A DNA stretch of 64,000 nt from an uncultured Candidatus Saccharibacteria bacterium (GTDB lineage Bacteria > Patescibacteriota > Saccharimonadia > Saccharimonadales > Saccharimonadaceae), in contig CALKQS010000004.1 in the NCBI GenBank assembly GCA_937990725.1, positions 62,001 through 126,000 of the forward strand. The letters are read 5' to 3'. This document shows positions 27,397 through 36,315 of the stretch, in pieces; position 1 is the stretch's first letter; the number at the start of each line of letters is the position of its first letter. Under the pieces are notes generated by a model, which searched no databases, was not told the DNA's origin, and saw only the letters and a program-made list of their open reading frames with translations. A program made the translations under genes and the position numbers.

Positions 27397-27534
27397 AAGA
27401 AAGAGACGGGAGGATTAGAGCGCAGAGGGTGCGCAAACGTGTGCTTGCGCACCCTCTGCTGGTTTCTATCCATCGAGCATGGAGATTCACCCCCTTCCCT
27501 TCTCGGTTCGCCTCTCGCTGGATTGCGAGAAGCT
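27318..27534 (-). ncRNA. candidate small RNA with its own promoter and terminator
   Basis: On the minus strand, TTGACG (27564-27569), 17 nt and TATATA (27541-27546) predict a start near 27534. The roughly 215-nt RNA has a 5' hairpin (CTTCTCG with CGAGAAG), an unpaired purine-rich stretch with GGGGGTG followed by a four-codon frame (ATG at about 27473), a perfect 15-bp hairpin (27422-27436 with 27445-27459), and the terminator. No protein frame of size fits. It is not tmRNA, RNase P or SRP RNA by the motifs I know. The -10 lies in a TA repeat. Confidence 0.6.
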
Positions 27535-27611
27535 AATATATATATATCAATATATGAGGGGTGCGTCAAGGCTCTGATATGCGCTTGTCGTGCTCTTGGC
27601 TATACCTTAAT

Positions 27612-28439
27612 CTACACTACAGGCTCATCCACTGTAATACTCACCGGGCAGTGGTCGCTGCCCATTTGGCTGGCGTGGATGTGGGCGCTGGTGATGCGCG
27701 GGGCGATTGCCGCCGAGGCTAGCCAGTAGTCGATCCGCCAGCCCACATTGCGGGCGCGGGCGTTGGCCCAGTGTGTCCACCAGGTGTAGGCATCGGTTTG
27801 GCCGGGGTGGGTAGCGCGGAAGGTATCTACAAAGCCGGCGTCTAGGTAATGCTGGAAGCCAGCCCGTTCTTCGTCCGTAAAGCCGTGTTTACCCCGGTTG
27901 GCGCGTGGGTTGGCAAGGTCTATTGGCTGGTGGGCGACGTTCATATCCCCACAGTACAGCACCGGCTTGGCCGGGCCGTACTGGCCGGCCTCCAGCCCCT
28001 GTAGGTAGGCCAGCATGCACGGGTCCCAGGCCTGGGCGCGCAGGGTAAGTCGGCTTAAGTCCCCCTTGCTATTGGGCGTGTAGCAGGTCACCAGCCAAAA
28101 GCCAGCAAACTCCGCTGTAATGACGCGGCCCTCATCATTCGGGCTGCCGTAGCTATCGGCCGCCAGCTGGAACTGCTCTACCAACTCAGCCGGCAGGCCG
28201 TCACGCCACTGCAGCGGTGCGGTTTTGCTAAAAATCGCCGTGCCGCTATAGCCCTTCTTGGCCGCGCTATAAAAGTGCTCGTGGTAGCCCGGCAGGTCGA
28301 GCTCCACCTGCTGGCGCTGCGCCTTCGTCTCCTGCAGGCACAGGATATCGGGGCTGTGCGCCGCCATAAAGCGGGCAAATTCGCCCTTGTTTATTACCGC
28401 ACGAATACCGTTGACGTTCCAGGAGTATAAGGTAGTCAT
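27612..28439 (-). CDS. xth: exodeoxyribonuclease III / AP endonuclease
   Basis: Cuts DNA at abasic sites in base-excision repair. 275 aa with the EEP-fold signatures SWNVNGIRA at the N-terminus, LQETKA (metal-binding Glu), GYSGTAIFSK, GDMNVAH and the C-terminal GSDHCPV with the catalytic Asp-His pair. The ATG at 28439 follows TGCTATACT (TATACT at 28446-28451) by 6 nt, so the transcript is leaderless. Confidence 0.95.
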   Translation of the reverse strand: MTTLYSWNVNGIRAVINKGEFARFMAAHSPDILCLQETKAQRQQVELDLPGYHEHFYSAAKKGYSGTAIFSKTAPLQWRDGLPAELVEQFQLAADSYGSPNDEGRVITAEFAGFWLVTCYTPNSKGDLSRLTLRAQAWDPCMLAYLQGLEAGQYGPAKPVLYCGDMNVAHQPIDLANPRANRGKHGFTDEERAGFQHYLDAGFVDTFRATHPGQTDAYTWWTHWANARARNVGWRIDYWLASAAIAPRITSAHIHASQMGSDHCPVSITVDEPVV

Positions 28440-28480
28440 AGGGGTAGTATAGCAGATGACATGGCTCTGTGGCGAGCGGT

Positions 28481-29731
28481 CTATCTTTTGTGGTATTGCT
28501 TAATCGTTTGCTGATAGAGCTGTGTATAAGCAGTGGCAGTAGCCTGGGGTGATAGCTCTGTCAAAACACTCTTTGTGCCATCAACGAGCTGCTGATGATA
28601 AGTTGGCTCGGCAATCCGCTGCATGCCTGCTGCAAGGCTAGCGGTATCTGGCTGGACGAGGAGGCTATTGCCCTGATTAAGACCAACGTCAAGCCGGTCA
28701 TCGCAGTAGAGAATAGGAACGCCAACGACGAGAGACTCAGGAATGACAATTGGCTGGTTATCAAACCGATACGAGGCAAGCACAAATACGTCCGCATTGC
28801 GCAAGAGCTGAACAATTGCCTTGCGGCCACCAACGTGGCCGGTGAATATGATATTGGGAGAGTTTTGCGCAAGCCGAGCTAGCCTCTTGGATTCTGCCCC
28901 ATCACCGACAATATAGAGTTCGCTCTGTGGGATAGCTGCTTGCTGAAAGGCTTGGATGATAACATCGAGGCGTTTTTCTTTAACGAGGCGGCTAATGGTG
29001 ATAAAGCGAATTTTGCCATCATCTTGGCGTTGGCGTTGGGTAGCCTGTGCATAGGCCTCAAATGTGCGATTATACCCTGTTGGTATAATTGCGCCAGGTA
29101 GGTCTACACCACGTGCAGCAGCGCGAATATACGCAGACATATAGTGTGATGGCGTGGTAGATGCATCGACGGCGCGGGCGATGATGGCCTGAGTACGCCA
29201 ATCAAATCGCCCAATCCGGCTCTCACTAGCAAGCTGCGGGGCAGCTACGTGCTGGCTGTGCAAATAGCGCTGATGAATCCGAGCGGTTAGCAGTGCACAG
29301 AGCCGAAACCCAAGGCTGGCAAAGAATGTTGGTACTGGCATCGTGTGTGAGCCAGCCATGTTGGTATGGAAGGTATGGATATGTGGGATGCGCTGAGCTC
29401 GGGCTATGTTGGCTGCGAGCAGTAGCGCACCAGTGTCGGTTTGACTATGGATAATATCAAAATGATGTTTTTGGCTTATCGCTCGTGCTACCCGACGAGA
29501 AGCATAGATAATGCGTGTATGGAGTGGCAACCCAGGAAAGCGAAACGAAGCAACGGGCACTACTGTGGCATGCTCTGGCGGCTCAAGATCAGTCTGGGGT
29601 GCAATGAGCGTGACATGGTGGCCAAGCTGGGTGAGCTCCTCGATCTGGGTCTGGATTGACCGACTCACACCGCTGGCTGAGGGGAATTTATCGTCCAAGA
29701 CAATAGCAACAGAGAGATGATTTGTACACAT
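28481..29731 (-). CDS. GT4-family glycosyltransferase
   Basis: About 416 aa with two Rossmann-like domains. The N-terminal part has SGVSRSI and IIHSQTDTG and a conserved HTFHTN segment; the C-terminal part contains ITISRLVKEKRLDVII, a VGDGAESKRLARLA strand-helix and the E-x7-E-like PIVIPESLVVGVPILYCD region typical of retaining GT4 enzymes that use NDP-sugars. It is similar in plan to the glycosyltransferase at 31762-33024, which resembles diacylglycerol glucosyltransferases. The ATG at 29731 follows TATACT (29742-29747). It is divergent from the serine hydrolase gene at 29796 and likely acts in envelope glycolipid or glycan synthesis. Confidence 0.88.
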   Translation of the reverse strand: MCTNHLSVAIVLDDKFPSASGVSRSIQTQIEELTQLGHHVTLIAPQTDLEPPEHATVVPVASFRFPGLPLHTRIIYASRRVARAISQKHHFDIIHSQTDTGALLLAANIARAQRIPHIHTFHTNMAGSHTMPVPTFFASLGFRLCALLTARIHQRYLHSQHVAAPQLASESRIGRFDWRTQAIIARAVDASTTPSHYMSAYIRAAARGVDLPGAIIPTGYNRTFEAYAQATQRQRQDDGKIRFITISRLVKEKRLDVIIQAFQQAAIPQSELYIVGDGAESKRLARLAQNSPNIIFTGHVGGRKAIVQLLRNADVFVLASYRFDNQPIVIPESLVVGVPILYCDDRLDVGLNQGNSLLVQPDTASLAAGMQRIAEPTYHQQLVDGTKSVLTELSPQATATAYTQLYQQTIKQYHKR

Positions 29732-29795
29732 AGTAGTATATAGTATAGCAGATAGTTGTACCAAGCTGAGGAATAACCTATAATAAGGGGTCGTT

Positions 29796-30638
29796 ATGAA
29801 GCATCAAACTATCCCAACATTGCAAGAGCTGCGCCATATGCTTGGCTGTCAAGAAAAGACAGCTCAGGGAGTATGCTGGTACGAATGCAATACTACTGCA
29901 GATAAAGCTGTGCTTATCTTCCACGGTGTGACAGGTGGCAAGCTCGACATGATGCCACTGGCTGAGCGATATGTAAACTTTGGCTATGCAGTCTATACTG
30001 TTGATTTACCTGGGCATGGTGGCTCGGTGCAGCCCGAGCTTCGGGATTATCAGGATCTTGGCCAGTGGTTTGCTCATGTGGTGGCGCAAATTGGCCGCAC
30101 GCCAGATGTGGTGATTGGCACGTCTTTTTCAGCATCGGTGGTGTATTATGCAATGAGCACCGGTATCATCTCACCCCAGACGAAGATCATCCTGGCCTGC
30201 CCTACCCCAGATACAACGAAGTTGGCAGATATTTTACAAAAGCTATCCAACAAAGTCCCAGAAAAAGTGGGCTGGGATGCCTACAATCTCAAAGTTGCTC
30301 AATACATACGAATAGCGGCTGGCCTCAAGACACAGCGCCGCGACGCTCGGCAGTGGCTGCGCGAATCCGAAACCTACAAAAAGGATTCTCTAACGCTCAG
30401 AGATTCGGCAGTCCTCACCACACTCCTCTACAACCAAAGCCCCTACTCACACCACATACCGCAAGAGTATCAGCACAATATAACCGTCATCGTTGGCGGC
30501 AAAGACAATATTATCACATCGAAGACACTTGATATCATGCATGAGCTTTTGCCCGAGGCAGACTTCATATGCGCCCCACAGGCTGGCCATCTACTACAGT
30601 TTGAGGCGGTTGAGAGCTACCCGGATGTCGCTTGCTAG
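29796..30638 (+). CDS. alpha/beta hydrolase
   Basis: 280 aa. It has the oxyanion-hole HGVTGG (about 43-48), the DLPGHGGS segment (70-77), nucleophile elbow GTSFS with Ser110, and a C-terminal GHLLQFE with the catalytic His after a VIVGGKDNI acid loop. The substrate is unknown; lipid or ester hydrolysis is plausible given the flanking glycosyltransferases. TATAAT at about 29779-29784 and AAGGGG lie just upstream of the ATG. No signal peptide is seen. Confidence 0.85.
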   Translation: MKHQTIPTLQELRHMLGCQEKTAQGVCWYECNTTADKAVLIFHGVTGGKLDMMPLAERYVNFGYAVYTVDLPGHGGSVQPELRDYQDLGQWFAHVVAQIGRTPDVVIGTSFSASVVYYAMSTGIISPQTKIILACPTPDTTKLADILQKLSNKVPEKVGWDAYNLKVAQYIRIAAGLKTQRRDARQWLRESETYKKDSLTLRDSAVLTTLLYNQSPYSHHIPQEYQHNITVIVGGKDNIITSKTLDIMHELLPEADFICAPQAGHLLQFEAVESYPDVAC

Positions 30639-30708
30639 CATACTACTGCGCTCGACTTGACGCATTTTACACAGTGTAGTACAACTAATACAAAGGAGTA
30701 TAACACCT

Positions 30709-31735
30709 ATGAGAAAGCCAAACTACACTGGGCAGAATCTGCCAATCACACACAACACATATCATGGCGGCAAGCTTGTCCGCCAAGAAGAAGGGATGAT
30801 GGACCTCCAACCAACCTGGGGGGGGGCGTGCTGGACTACTTGAGACGCTGAAGCAGCGTGAGCTGCCTAATAACCTTGGTAAGGGCGCGCTTGTCCTGAC
30901 GCAGATGGGCGAGGCGTCAAGCGGCTTGACCGTTATATATGGTATGGGCTGGGAAGGGAATCCCTATACAGAAGTGTCGCAGGAAGAAGATGCAGAGATG
31001 GCTCACAGATTGCGAGATAAAGATGGTAAGATGCCCAATATTATCACTGTACCAACCAGTGCTTTAAGCAAGTCAATAGCCAGCGAAATAGCACGAACAG
31101 GGAGCTTTGCGGCGTTAGCTGAAGAGCTTGCGCCGACAGTAAACGACATTATATCTAACGATAGTGATCAGGTTGCTATCATTGGCAACTCATGGGGAGC
31201 AAGATTAGCCACAGCGATGTCCCCGGTCATTGAAGATAAAAATAAGATCAGCCAAGTTGTGCTCGAAGATCCACCAGCTAGTTGTGAGTCGCTTAGTATT
31301 ACTCAGATAGCATCAGCACAGTTGGGAGAAGCTGTGCTCCACGGGCCACGCTACACGAAGGCTTCGATTGATGATAAAGCACGCGAGGCATGGGGACGTA
31401 TAAATGAGGCCGAGAAGATCGCAACATCACCACTATCTGCTTGGCTAAAGAGTGTCTGGGCTATGACAAAAACAGAGGGGTTTCGAACAGACCTTGATGC
31501 AACACTGGACGTCCTTACTCTGCCGGAGTCTGGCTGTGTTGCACCTGTGACACTGGTTATACCAGAGCTGAGCAAAATGAGAGGTAAGGGTGATCCAGAG
31601 GCCTTGATGCAGACAGTGAGCGCACGCTACCCCAAGGCAGACCTTCGGTTAGTCGAAGTTGGTGATAGTACGCACAATGTATCGGTTGCAAACCCAGCCT
31701 ACTTTGGCGAGATTCTCGAGCTTGGCCGCAAATAA
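30709..31735 (+). CDS. alpha/beta hydrolase-like protein, frame broken at a G9 tract
   Basis: The frame 30905-31735 (276 aa) carries a nucleophile elbow IIGNSWGARLA (Ser96 counted from 30905) and a late GDSTHNVSV with a candidate catalytic His. Coding continues upstream without stops through LLETLKQRELPNNLGKGAL to the G9 tract at 30818-30826. The frame before the tract starts at the ATG at 30709 behind a good AAAGGAG Shine-Dalgarno and reads MRKPNYTGQNLPITHNTYHG. With G8 the two halves fuse into one protein of about 341 aa; as written the first part stops 45 codons in. It is probably a phase-variable gene, or else a sequencing error in the homopolymer. Confidence 0.75.
30818..30826 (+). repeat. 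G9 homopolymer, candidate phase-variation tract
   Basis: Nine G inside the hydrolase gene. Eight G restores one continuous frame from 30709 to 31735. Confidence 0.8.
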
Positions 31736-31761
31736 CAGAGAAATATGCTATAATCGGTAGT

Positions 31762-33024
31762 ATGAAAATCGGAATCTTTATTGATGACTATTTGCCATCA
31801 GTCCATGGCGTGGCGACGTCTACAGTTAATTTGAGACAGGCGCTCGAAGCGCTGGGCCATGAGGTGTACATTGTTGCGCCAAAGTGCGAAGGTTATGACG
31901 ATCACGACGACCACGTCATCCGCCTACCATCATCGAAGAATTACGTCTTTGATAAGCGCGAGACGGCCGTCATCTACCCTGGCCTAGCCAAGAAGCTGGA
32001 CGACTACCAATTCGACATCGTCCACAGCCAAATGCAATTCTATATGGGTGTGCTGGCCCACAGCGTGGCTAAGCGGCAGCGCATCCCCCACGTCACGACG
32101 ATCCACACGCTCTATAGCGAGCTGATCGACGATTATCCGTTTATGGTAACGGCCGGGGTGATTGCGCTCTCGGTCGCCTTCCCTGTTGTCTTCCGGACGA
32201 AGCCGATTTTGCCGATTACCTCGCGCGAGCAGCTCCATGGTATGGGCAAGAGTGCCATCCGCGATATGCTGTCTCGTCAGGGGTGGCGCCTCACGGCAGC
32301 ATTTGCCAACCAGTGTGATGCCTGCATCTCGCCATCGCAGCACCTGGCCAAAATATTGGTAGAGGATGGTGGTCTCACGACGCCGTGCCATGTCTTTCCA
32401 AATGGCATCAATACTCAGCGCTATCACGACGCTTCGGCAGCAGATTCACCTATCACGAAAGGCTCGAACGATAAATTTATTATCTCGGTGGCACGCCTGA
32501 GCCCTGAGAAGCGCCAGCAGGCACTTGTCGAAGCTCTGCCGCATATTCCAGATGAGAACGTGAAGCTCGTGCTAGTCGGCGGTGGCCCATACGAGGCAGA
32601 GCTACGCGCTTGTGCCGAGCGGCTTGGCGTGGCAGAGCGGGTGATCTTTACGGGTATGCAGTCGAGTGATGCAGTGGCTGCGTTGCTTAAGCAAGCTGAT
32701 GTCTTCTCTCTCGCATCGTACCACTTTGATAACCAACCGATGACCTTCCTCGAGGCAGCGTCAAGCGGTCTACCGATCGTCTACTGTGATGAGCGCATGA
32801 CTGAGGGCTTGACCAAGAAAAATGCAATTTTGGCCGATGGGATTGAGGGTGAAGACTTTGCCAAGGTCTTTAATGATCTCTTTACTCACCCCGATAAGCT
32901 CGAGCAACTGTCTCGCGGTTCATTGCAGGTAGCGCGCCAGTTTGATTCTGTGACGATGGCAAAGAAGGTCGCGGCGCTGTATGAGTCGCTCATTGCTAGC
33001 CATGATGCGCTCGAAGAAGAGTAG
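31762..33024 (+). CDS. GT4-family glycosyltransferase (diacylglycerol glucosyltransferase-like)
   Basis: 420 aa. The N-terminus MKIGIFIDDYLPSVHGVATS and the HSQMQFYMG and TTIHTLYSELIDDYP segments match the family that adds hexose to diacylglycerol or phosphatidylinositol. The C-terminal domain has SVARLSPEKRQQALVEAL, LVGGGPYEAELR and PMTFLEAASSGLPIVYCD. It is probably membrane-associated through basic surface helices. An extended -10 (TGCTATAAT at 31747-31755) ends 6 nt before the ATG. A terminator follows at 33037-33068. Together with 28481-29731 it brackets two serine hydrolases, a likely glycolipid island. Confidence 0.9.
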   Translation: MKIGIFIDDYLPSVHGVATSTVNLRQALEALGHEVYIVAPKCEGYDDHDDHVIRLPSSKNYVFDKRETAVIYPGLAKKLDDYQFDIVHSQMQFYMGVLAHSVAKRQRIPHVTTIHTLYSELIDDYPFMVTAGVIALSVAFPVVFRTKPILPITSREQLHGMGKSAIRDMLSRQGWRLTAAFANQCDACISPSQHLAKILVEDGGLTTPCHVFPNGINTQRYHDASAADSPITKGSNDKFIISVARLSPEKRQQALVEALPHIPDENVKLVLVGGGPYEAELRACAERLGVAERVIFTGMQSSDAVAALLKQADVFSLASYHFDNQPMTFLEAASSGLPIVYCDERMTEGLTKKNAILADGIEGEDFAKVFNDLFTHPDKLEQLSRGSLQVARQFDSVTMAKKVAALYESLIASHDALEEE

Positions 33025-33036
33025 ATGATGCCTATC

Positions 33037-33068
33037 AAAAACTCACTACTGATCATGTAGTGAGTTTT
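33037..33068 (+). terminator. Rho-independent terminator
   Basis: AAAACTCACTAC pairs perfectly with GTAGTGAGTTTT, just after the glycosyltransferase stop. Confidence 0.9.
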
Positions 33069-33150
33069 GTGGTTTCTTTGGTGCGTGTGACTAGGATGAT
33101 CTGAGCGTTGAGGTTTCAAATAGTCTAGTCTAGATATTCTCAAGATTCTA

Positions 33151-33630
33151 CTAGCGATACTGCCGCACCGCCCGTCGCTGCTCTCGCTCCACATCACGGC
33201 GTTTGATGGTTTCGCGCTTGTCGTAGCGTTTCTTACCCTTACCGAGGGCGATGACGAGCTTGATGTAGCGGCCGCTGGTGAGGAGCTTCGTGGGGACGAT
33301 GGTGTAGCCGTCCTTCTTGCGAGCAGCGAGTTGCTCGATCTGCCGCCGCTTTGCCAGAAGCTTACGTGCGCTGGTGCTGACTGTTCGGGCGTTTGGCTGG
33401 CCCTGCTCGTTGTGGCGCAGCGAGAAGCTGGCGTTATTGAGCCACAGCTCGCTGTTGCGAATCGTCACATATGCCCCCTTGAGTTGCACATGGCCCTCGC
33501 GCGCGGCGCGGACCTCTAGGCCAGTCAGGCTTATGCCGACCACTATGTCGTCGCTCAGCTCATAATCAAACCGCGCGCGGCGGTTGACAATAGCTGGTAC
33601 TGGTGGCTTGGTAGTATGTGATTTGCTCAT
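33151..33630 (-). CDS. smpB: SsrA-binding protein SmpB
   Basis: Binds tmRNA and delivers it to stalled ribosomes. 159 aa with the family landmarks: an N-terminal NRRARFDYEL, GLEVRAAREGHVQLKGAYV, and a basic C-terminal tail (KRYDKRETIKRRD). An extended -10 (TGCTACAAT; TACAAT at 33642-33647) lies 11 nt before the ATG. The tmRNA partner gene was not found in this window. Confidence 0.96.
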   Translation of the reverse strand: MSKSHTTKPPVPAIVNRRARFDYELSDDIVVGISLTGLEVRAAREGHVQLKGAYVTIRNSELWLNNASFSLRHNEQGQPNARTVSTSARKLLAKRRQIEQLAARKKDGYTIVPTKLLTSGRYIKLVIALGKGKKRYDKRETIKRRDVEREQRRAVRQYR

Positions 33631-33799
33631 ACGTCTCTTCTATTGTAGCAGATGTGGTGGCATGTGAGGACACGAACGTGACATATTTGGGCTTGGGCAA
33701 GCCAAGAGATCATCGTCTAGCAGGTAGCATACCCTCCGGGGGTTATACCTACTCGTAGTCGTTGGGAGTGGCATCGATACCAAGATAGCGAAAATACTG

Positions 33800-34162
33800 C
33801 TAGACATCCGCGAGACCCCCGCCCGACTTAATAATAATACGGCAATCTTGCAAGAGCCAACTCGCGTTGTCGTACCCGTAATCGCATAGTGGGTTGAGAT
33901 GCTCGTTGATATAACTCATCGTGAGAGGAGGAAACTCTACGGCAGGGCTCTCTGGGCTTTGCTCGTCGAGAATGGCATTGGTTGTGTCTAGCAGTCTATC
34001 GCGCTGGCGGTGTGGTGTATTGAACTGGGATATGAGCTTGGTGTGCATATCTTCGGAGGCTGGGCCTGGGTTGCTCTTTGCCTCAAGTGCAAAAAGTGGC
34101 CTCTGGGTATATGTGTCAACACCCCCTCGTGTGCTTGCTAAGTGTCTCTGAGAATTTTCCAT
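33800..34162 (-). CDS. small protein of unknown function
   Basis: A 120-residue polar frame that I do not recognise, starting at the ATG at 34162 behind AGGAAGG. There is no membrane segment or known motif; the middle is Asp/Arg/Leu-rich and helical. It occupies most of the space between smpB and the ABC-F gene. Support comes only from the start signal and length. Confidence 0.45.
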   Translation of the reverse strand: MENSQRHLASTRGGVDTYTQRPLFALEAKSNPGPASEDMHTKLISQFNTPHRQRDRLLDTTNAILDEQSPESPAVEFPPLTMSYINEHLNPLCDYGYDNASWLLQDCRIIIKSGGGLADV

Positions 34163-34336
34163 GTATGACAAAACTAACAATCCTTCCTATTTGTTTCTTT
34201 TCTAGCGTGTCTGCAGACCATTATAGCGCTAAATGTATGGAAAGAGTGTCGTAAAAATAACAGAATAATAATGTGGAGGGTTCAACTCACCCCCTTACCC
34301 ACAAAGGATATAATTCGCCATGCTATAATATCCCCT

Positions 34337-36004
34337 ATGATTGCCGATATTGCTATTACCGAGAAGTCGTTTGGGGCGAAGACGCTGATGACGGATGTGA
34401 AGTTTAGTGTGAATGATGGCGAGAAGGTGGGCTTGGTAGGGCGCAATGGCGTGGGCAAGTCGACGCTGTTTGGCATGCTCACAGGGGTGGACGATGACTA
34501 TAGTGGCTCGATTATTTTCAAACGTGGCAGTGTGGTAGTAGCGACGGCCCAAGAGCACCACGACAGCGGCGATATCACAGTGCTCGAGTATATCTTGCGT
34601 GGCCTGCCGGAGTATGCGCGCTTGCGCCATATCATCACCACCTATCCCGAGACGATGGGCGATGACATGGACAAAATCGAGGCATACACCGCGGCGCTGG
34701 AGCGCTTTGGTCAAAAGGGCTTCTACCAGATCGAGGAGCTAGTGGCGGAGGAGCTAAAGAACTTCCAAATGGCAGGCTGTGGTGAGCGACATCTGGCGAG
34801 TTTGAGTGGTGGGCAGAAGCGCCTAGTGGAGGTGGTGAAAATCATGCACGCCCAGGCCGACCTTGCGCTGATCGATGAGCCAACGAACCACATGGATTAT
34901 GTCGCCAAGAAGCAGTTTATCGACTGGCTCAAGGACGCGAAGCAAGCGATGCTCGTCATTACCCACGACCGAGATGTGCTGGCAGAGATGGACCGGATCG
35001 TTGAGATAAAAGATGGCACAGCCCTCAGCTACCGAGGCAACTACGATGCCTACCTCCGCCAAAATGCCTCGGCAACGGGCAATGCGATGCATGAGTATGA
35101 ACAGGTCGAGAGGCGGATTGCTAATGTGAAGGATAAGGTGGTGCAGTTTCGCCGGATGAAGGAGCGCGCGCGTGACCCCGGCACCATTAAGCAATTCAAG
35201 CAGCGTGAGCAGCAGGCTATGGCCGAGCTTGAGGAGCTCGAGCAGATTGAAAAGCCGACGTTTTGGATTGATCGCGACAATGTGGCGCAGCTGGAGTATA
35301 AGGCGGCTGACCGCTACCAGAAGTTTAAGGCGCGGACGATTCGCCTCAGTATGCGCGATGGTGCAATGCGGAGCCAACGTACACTGGTGGCGGTGCGAGA
35401 CTTGGCGCTGGGCTATGGCGAACGGATCTTGTTTGAGGGGGTGAATATCGATCTGCGTGAGGGTGAAGTTGTGGAGCTGCGTGGTCGCAATGGTGCGGGT
35501 AAGACGACACTTATTCGAGAACTACTCGCCGCGCAAAATTTGGTGCAAGACAGAGGTAGCGATACGCCAATTGTCTATAGTGGCTCGCTGCAGCTCGATA
35601 GCCATATTCGGATTGGCGTGTATGAGCAAGAGATTGCCTCGACGTATCTTGGCCTCACACTGGCTCAGGCCATCGAGCAGATGCACCTCGACCGTGGGCT
35701 GCCAATCGGCCAGACCAAGCTCCGCCAATTGATGAGCGACTACCTCTTTGCCGAGACGGATGGCGATGTGCTGCTCGCCCGCCTGAGTGGTGGGCAGAAA
35801 GCGCGTTTCCAGATTATTAGCATGCTCGCTAATGAGCCGCAGCTGCTCATCCTCGATGAACCTACTAACCACCTCGACCTGCCCAGCATCGAAGAGCTCG
35901 AGGCGGCGCTGGAGCGCTACACTGGCGCCATTCTCTACGTCAGCCACGACAACTACTTTCGGCAAAAGTTGGGTGGTGAGGTGGTGCAGATTGGGGCGCA
36001 GTAA
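34337..36004 (+). CDS. ABC-F family ATPase
   Basis: About 555 aa with two ABC ATPase domains and no membrane domain. Domain 1: Walker A GRNGVGKST, signature LSGGQKRLVEV, Walker B LALIDEPTNH. Domain 2: GRNGAGKTT, LSGGQKARFQI, LLILDEPTNH. A charged helical linker separates them. ABC-F proteins act on the ribosome (translation factor or antibiotic protection). Here the C-terminus ends soon after domain 2, so it is not Uup-like. TATAAT at 34324-34329 lies 7 nt before the ATG (leaderless). No attenuation peptide is evident, which argues against an inducible resistance gene. Confidence 0.93.
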   Translation: MIADIAITEKSFGAKTLMTDVKFSVNDGEKVGLVGRNGVGKSTLFGMLTGVDDDYSGSIIFKRGSVVVATAQEHHDSGDITVLEYILRGLPEYARLRHIITTYPETMGDDMDKIEAYTAALERFGQKGFYQIEELVAEELKNFQMAGCGERHLASLSGGQKRLVEVVKIMHAQADLALIDEPTNHMDYVAKKQFIDWLKDAKQAMLVITHDRDVLAEMDRIVEIKDGTALSYRGNYDAYLRQNASATGNAMHEYEQVERRIANVKDKVVQFRRMKERARDPGTIKQFKQREQQAMAELEELEQIEKPTFWIDRDNVAQLEYKAADRYQKFKARTIRLSMRDGAMRSQRTLVAVRDLALGYGERILFEGVNIDLREGEVVELRGRNGAGKTTLIRELLAAQNLVQDRGSDTPIVYSGSLQLDSHIRIGVYEQEIASTYLGLTLAQAIEQMHLDRGLPIGQTKLRQLMSDYLFAETDGDVLLARLSGGQKARFQIISMLANEPQLLILDEPTNHLDLPSIEELEAALERYTGAILYVSHDNYFRQKLGGEVVQIGAQ

Positions 36005-36315
36005 GAGGTGATCTCATCGTAAAATATCAACTGCTTCCACACCCCTTCTCTCAAGTACACGCCTTTCAATATCATGAGAACTCGCATGCTTGGTAGACTC
36101 ACCTCTCGTAGTGGTGAACGTGAGCATTACAACAAATCTCCACTTCTCTACTCTGCATCTTTCTATCTGCTACTTCACGTCGGTGAAGTGTGCATTGATT
36201 AATTTTAGAATTATGTAAGCTCCAGACATGAGAATCTATCATATGTATACTATACTGTGCATAATTTCGTACCAGCATATTGCTTACGGTTGCAATCTAC
36301 GCTATTGTAGAAGCA
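36005..36315 (+). other. 311-nt intergenic region
   Basis: No gene. It has a distant inverted repeat (GAGGTGA near 36005 with TCACCTC near 36108) and a compact hairpin ACTTCAC/GTGAAGT around 36173-36190. The -10 for the next gene is probably TATTGT at 36303-36308. Confidence 0.45.

Noticed and set aside
27216..27569. Minus-strand ORF of 117 codons over the small RNA
   Set aside because: It crosses the predicted terminator and perfect hairpin and has no protein-like composition.
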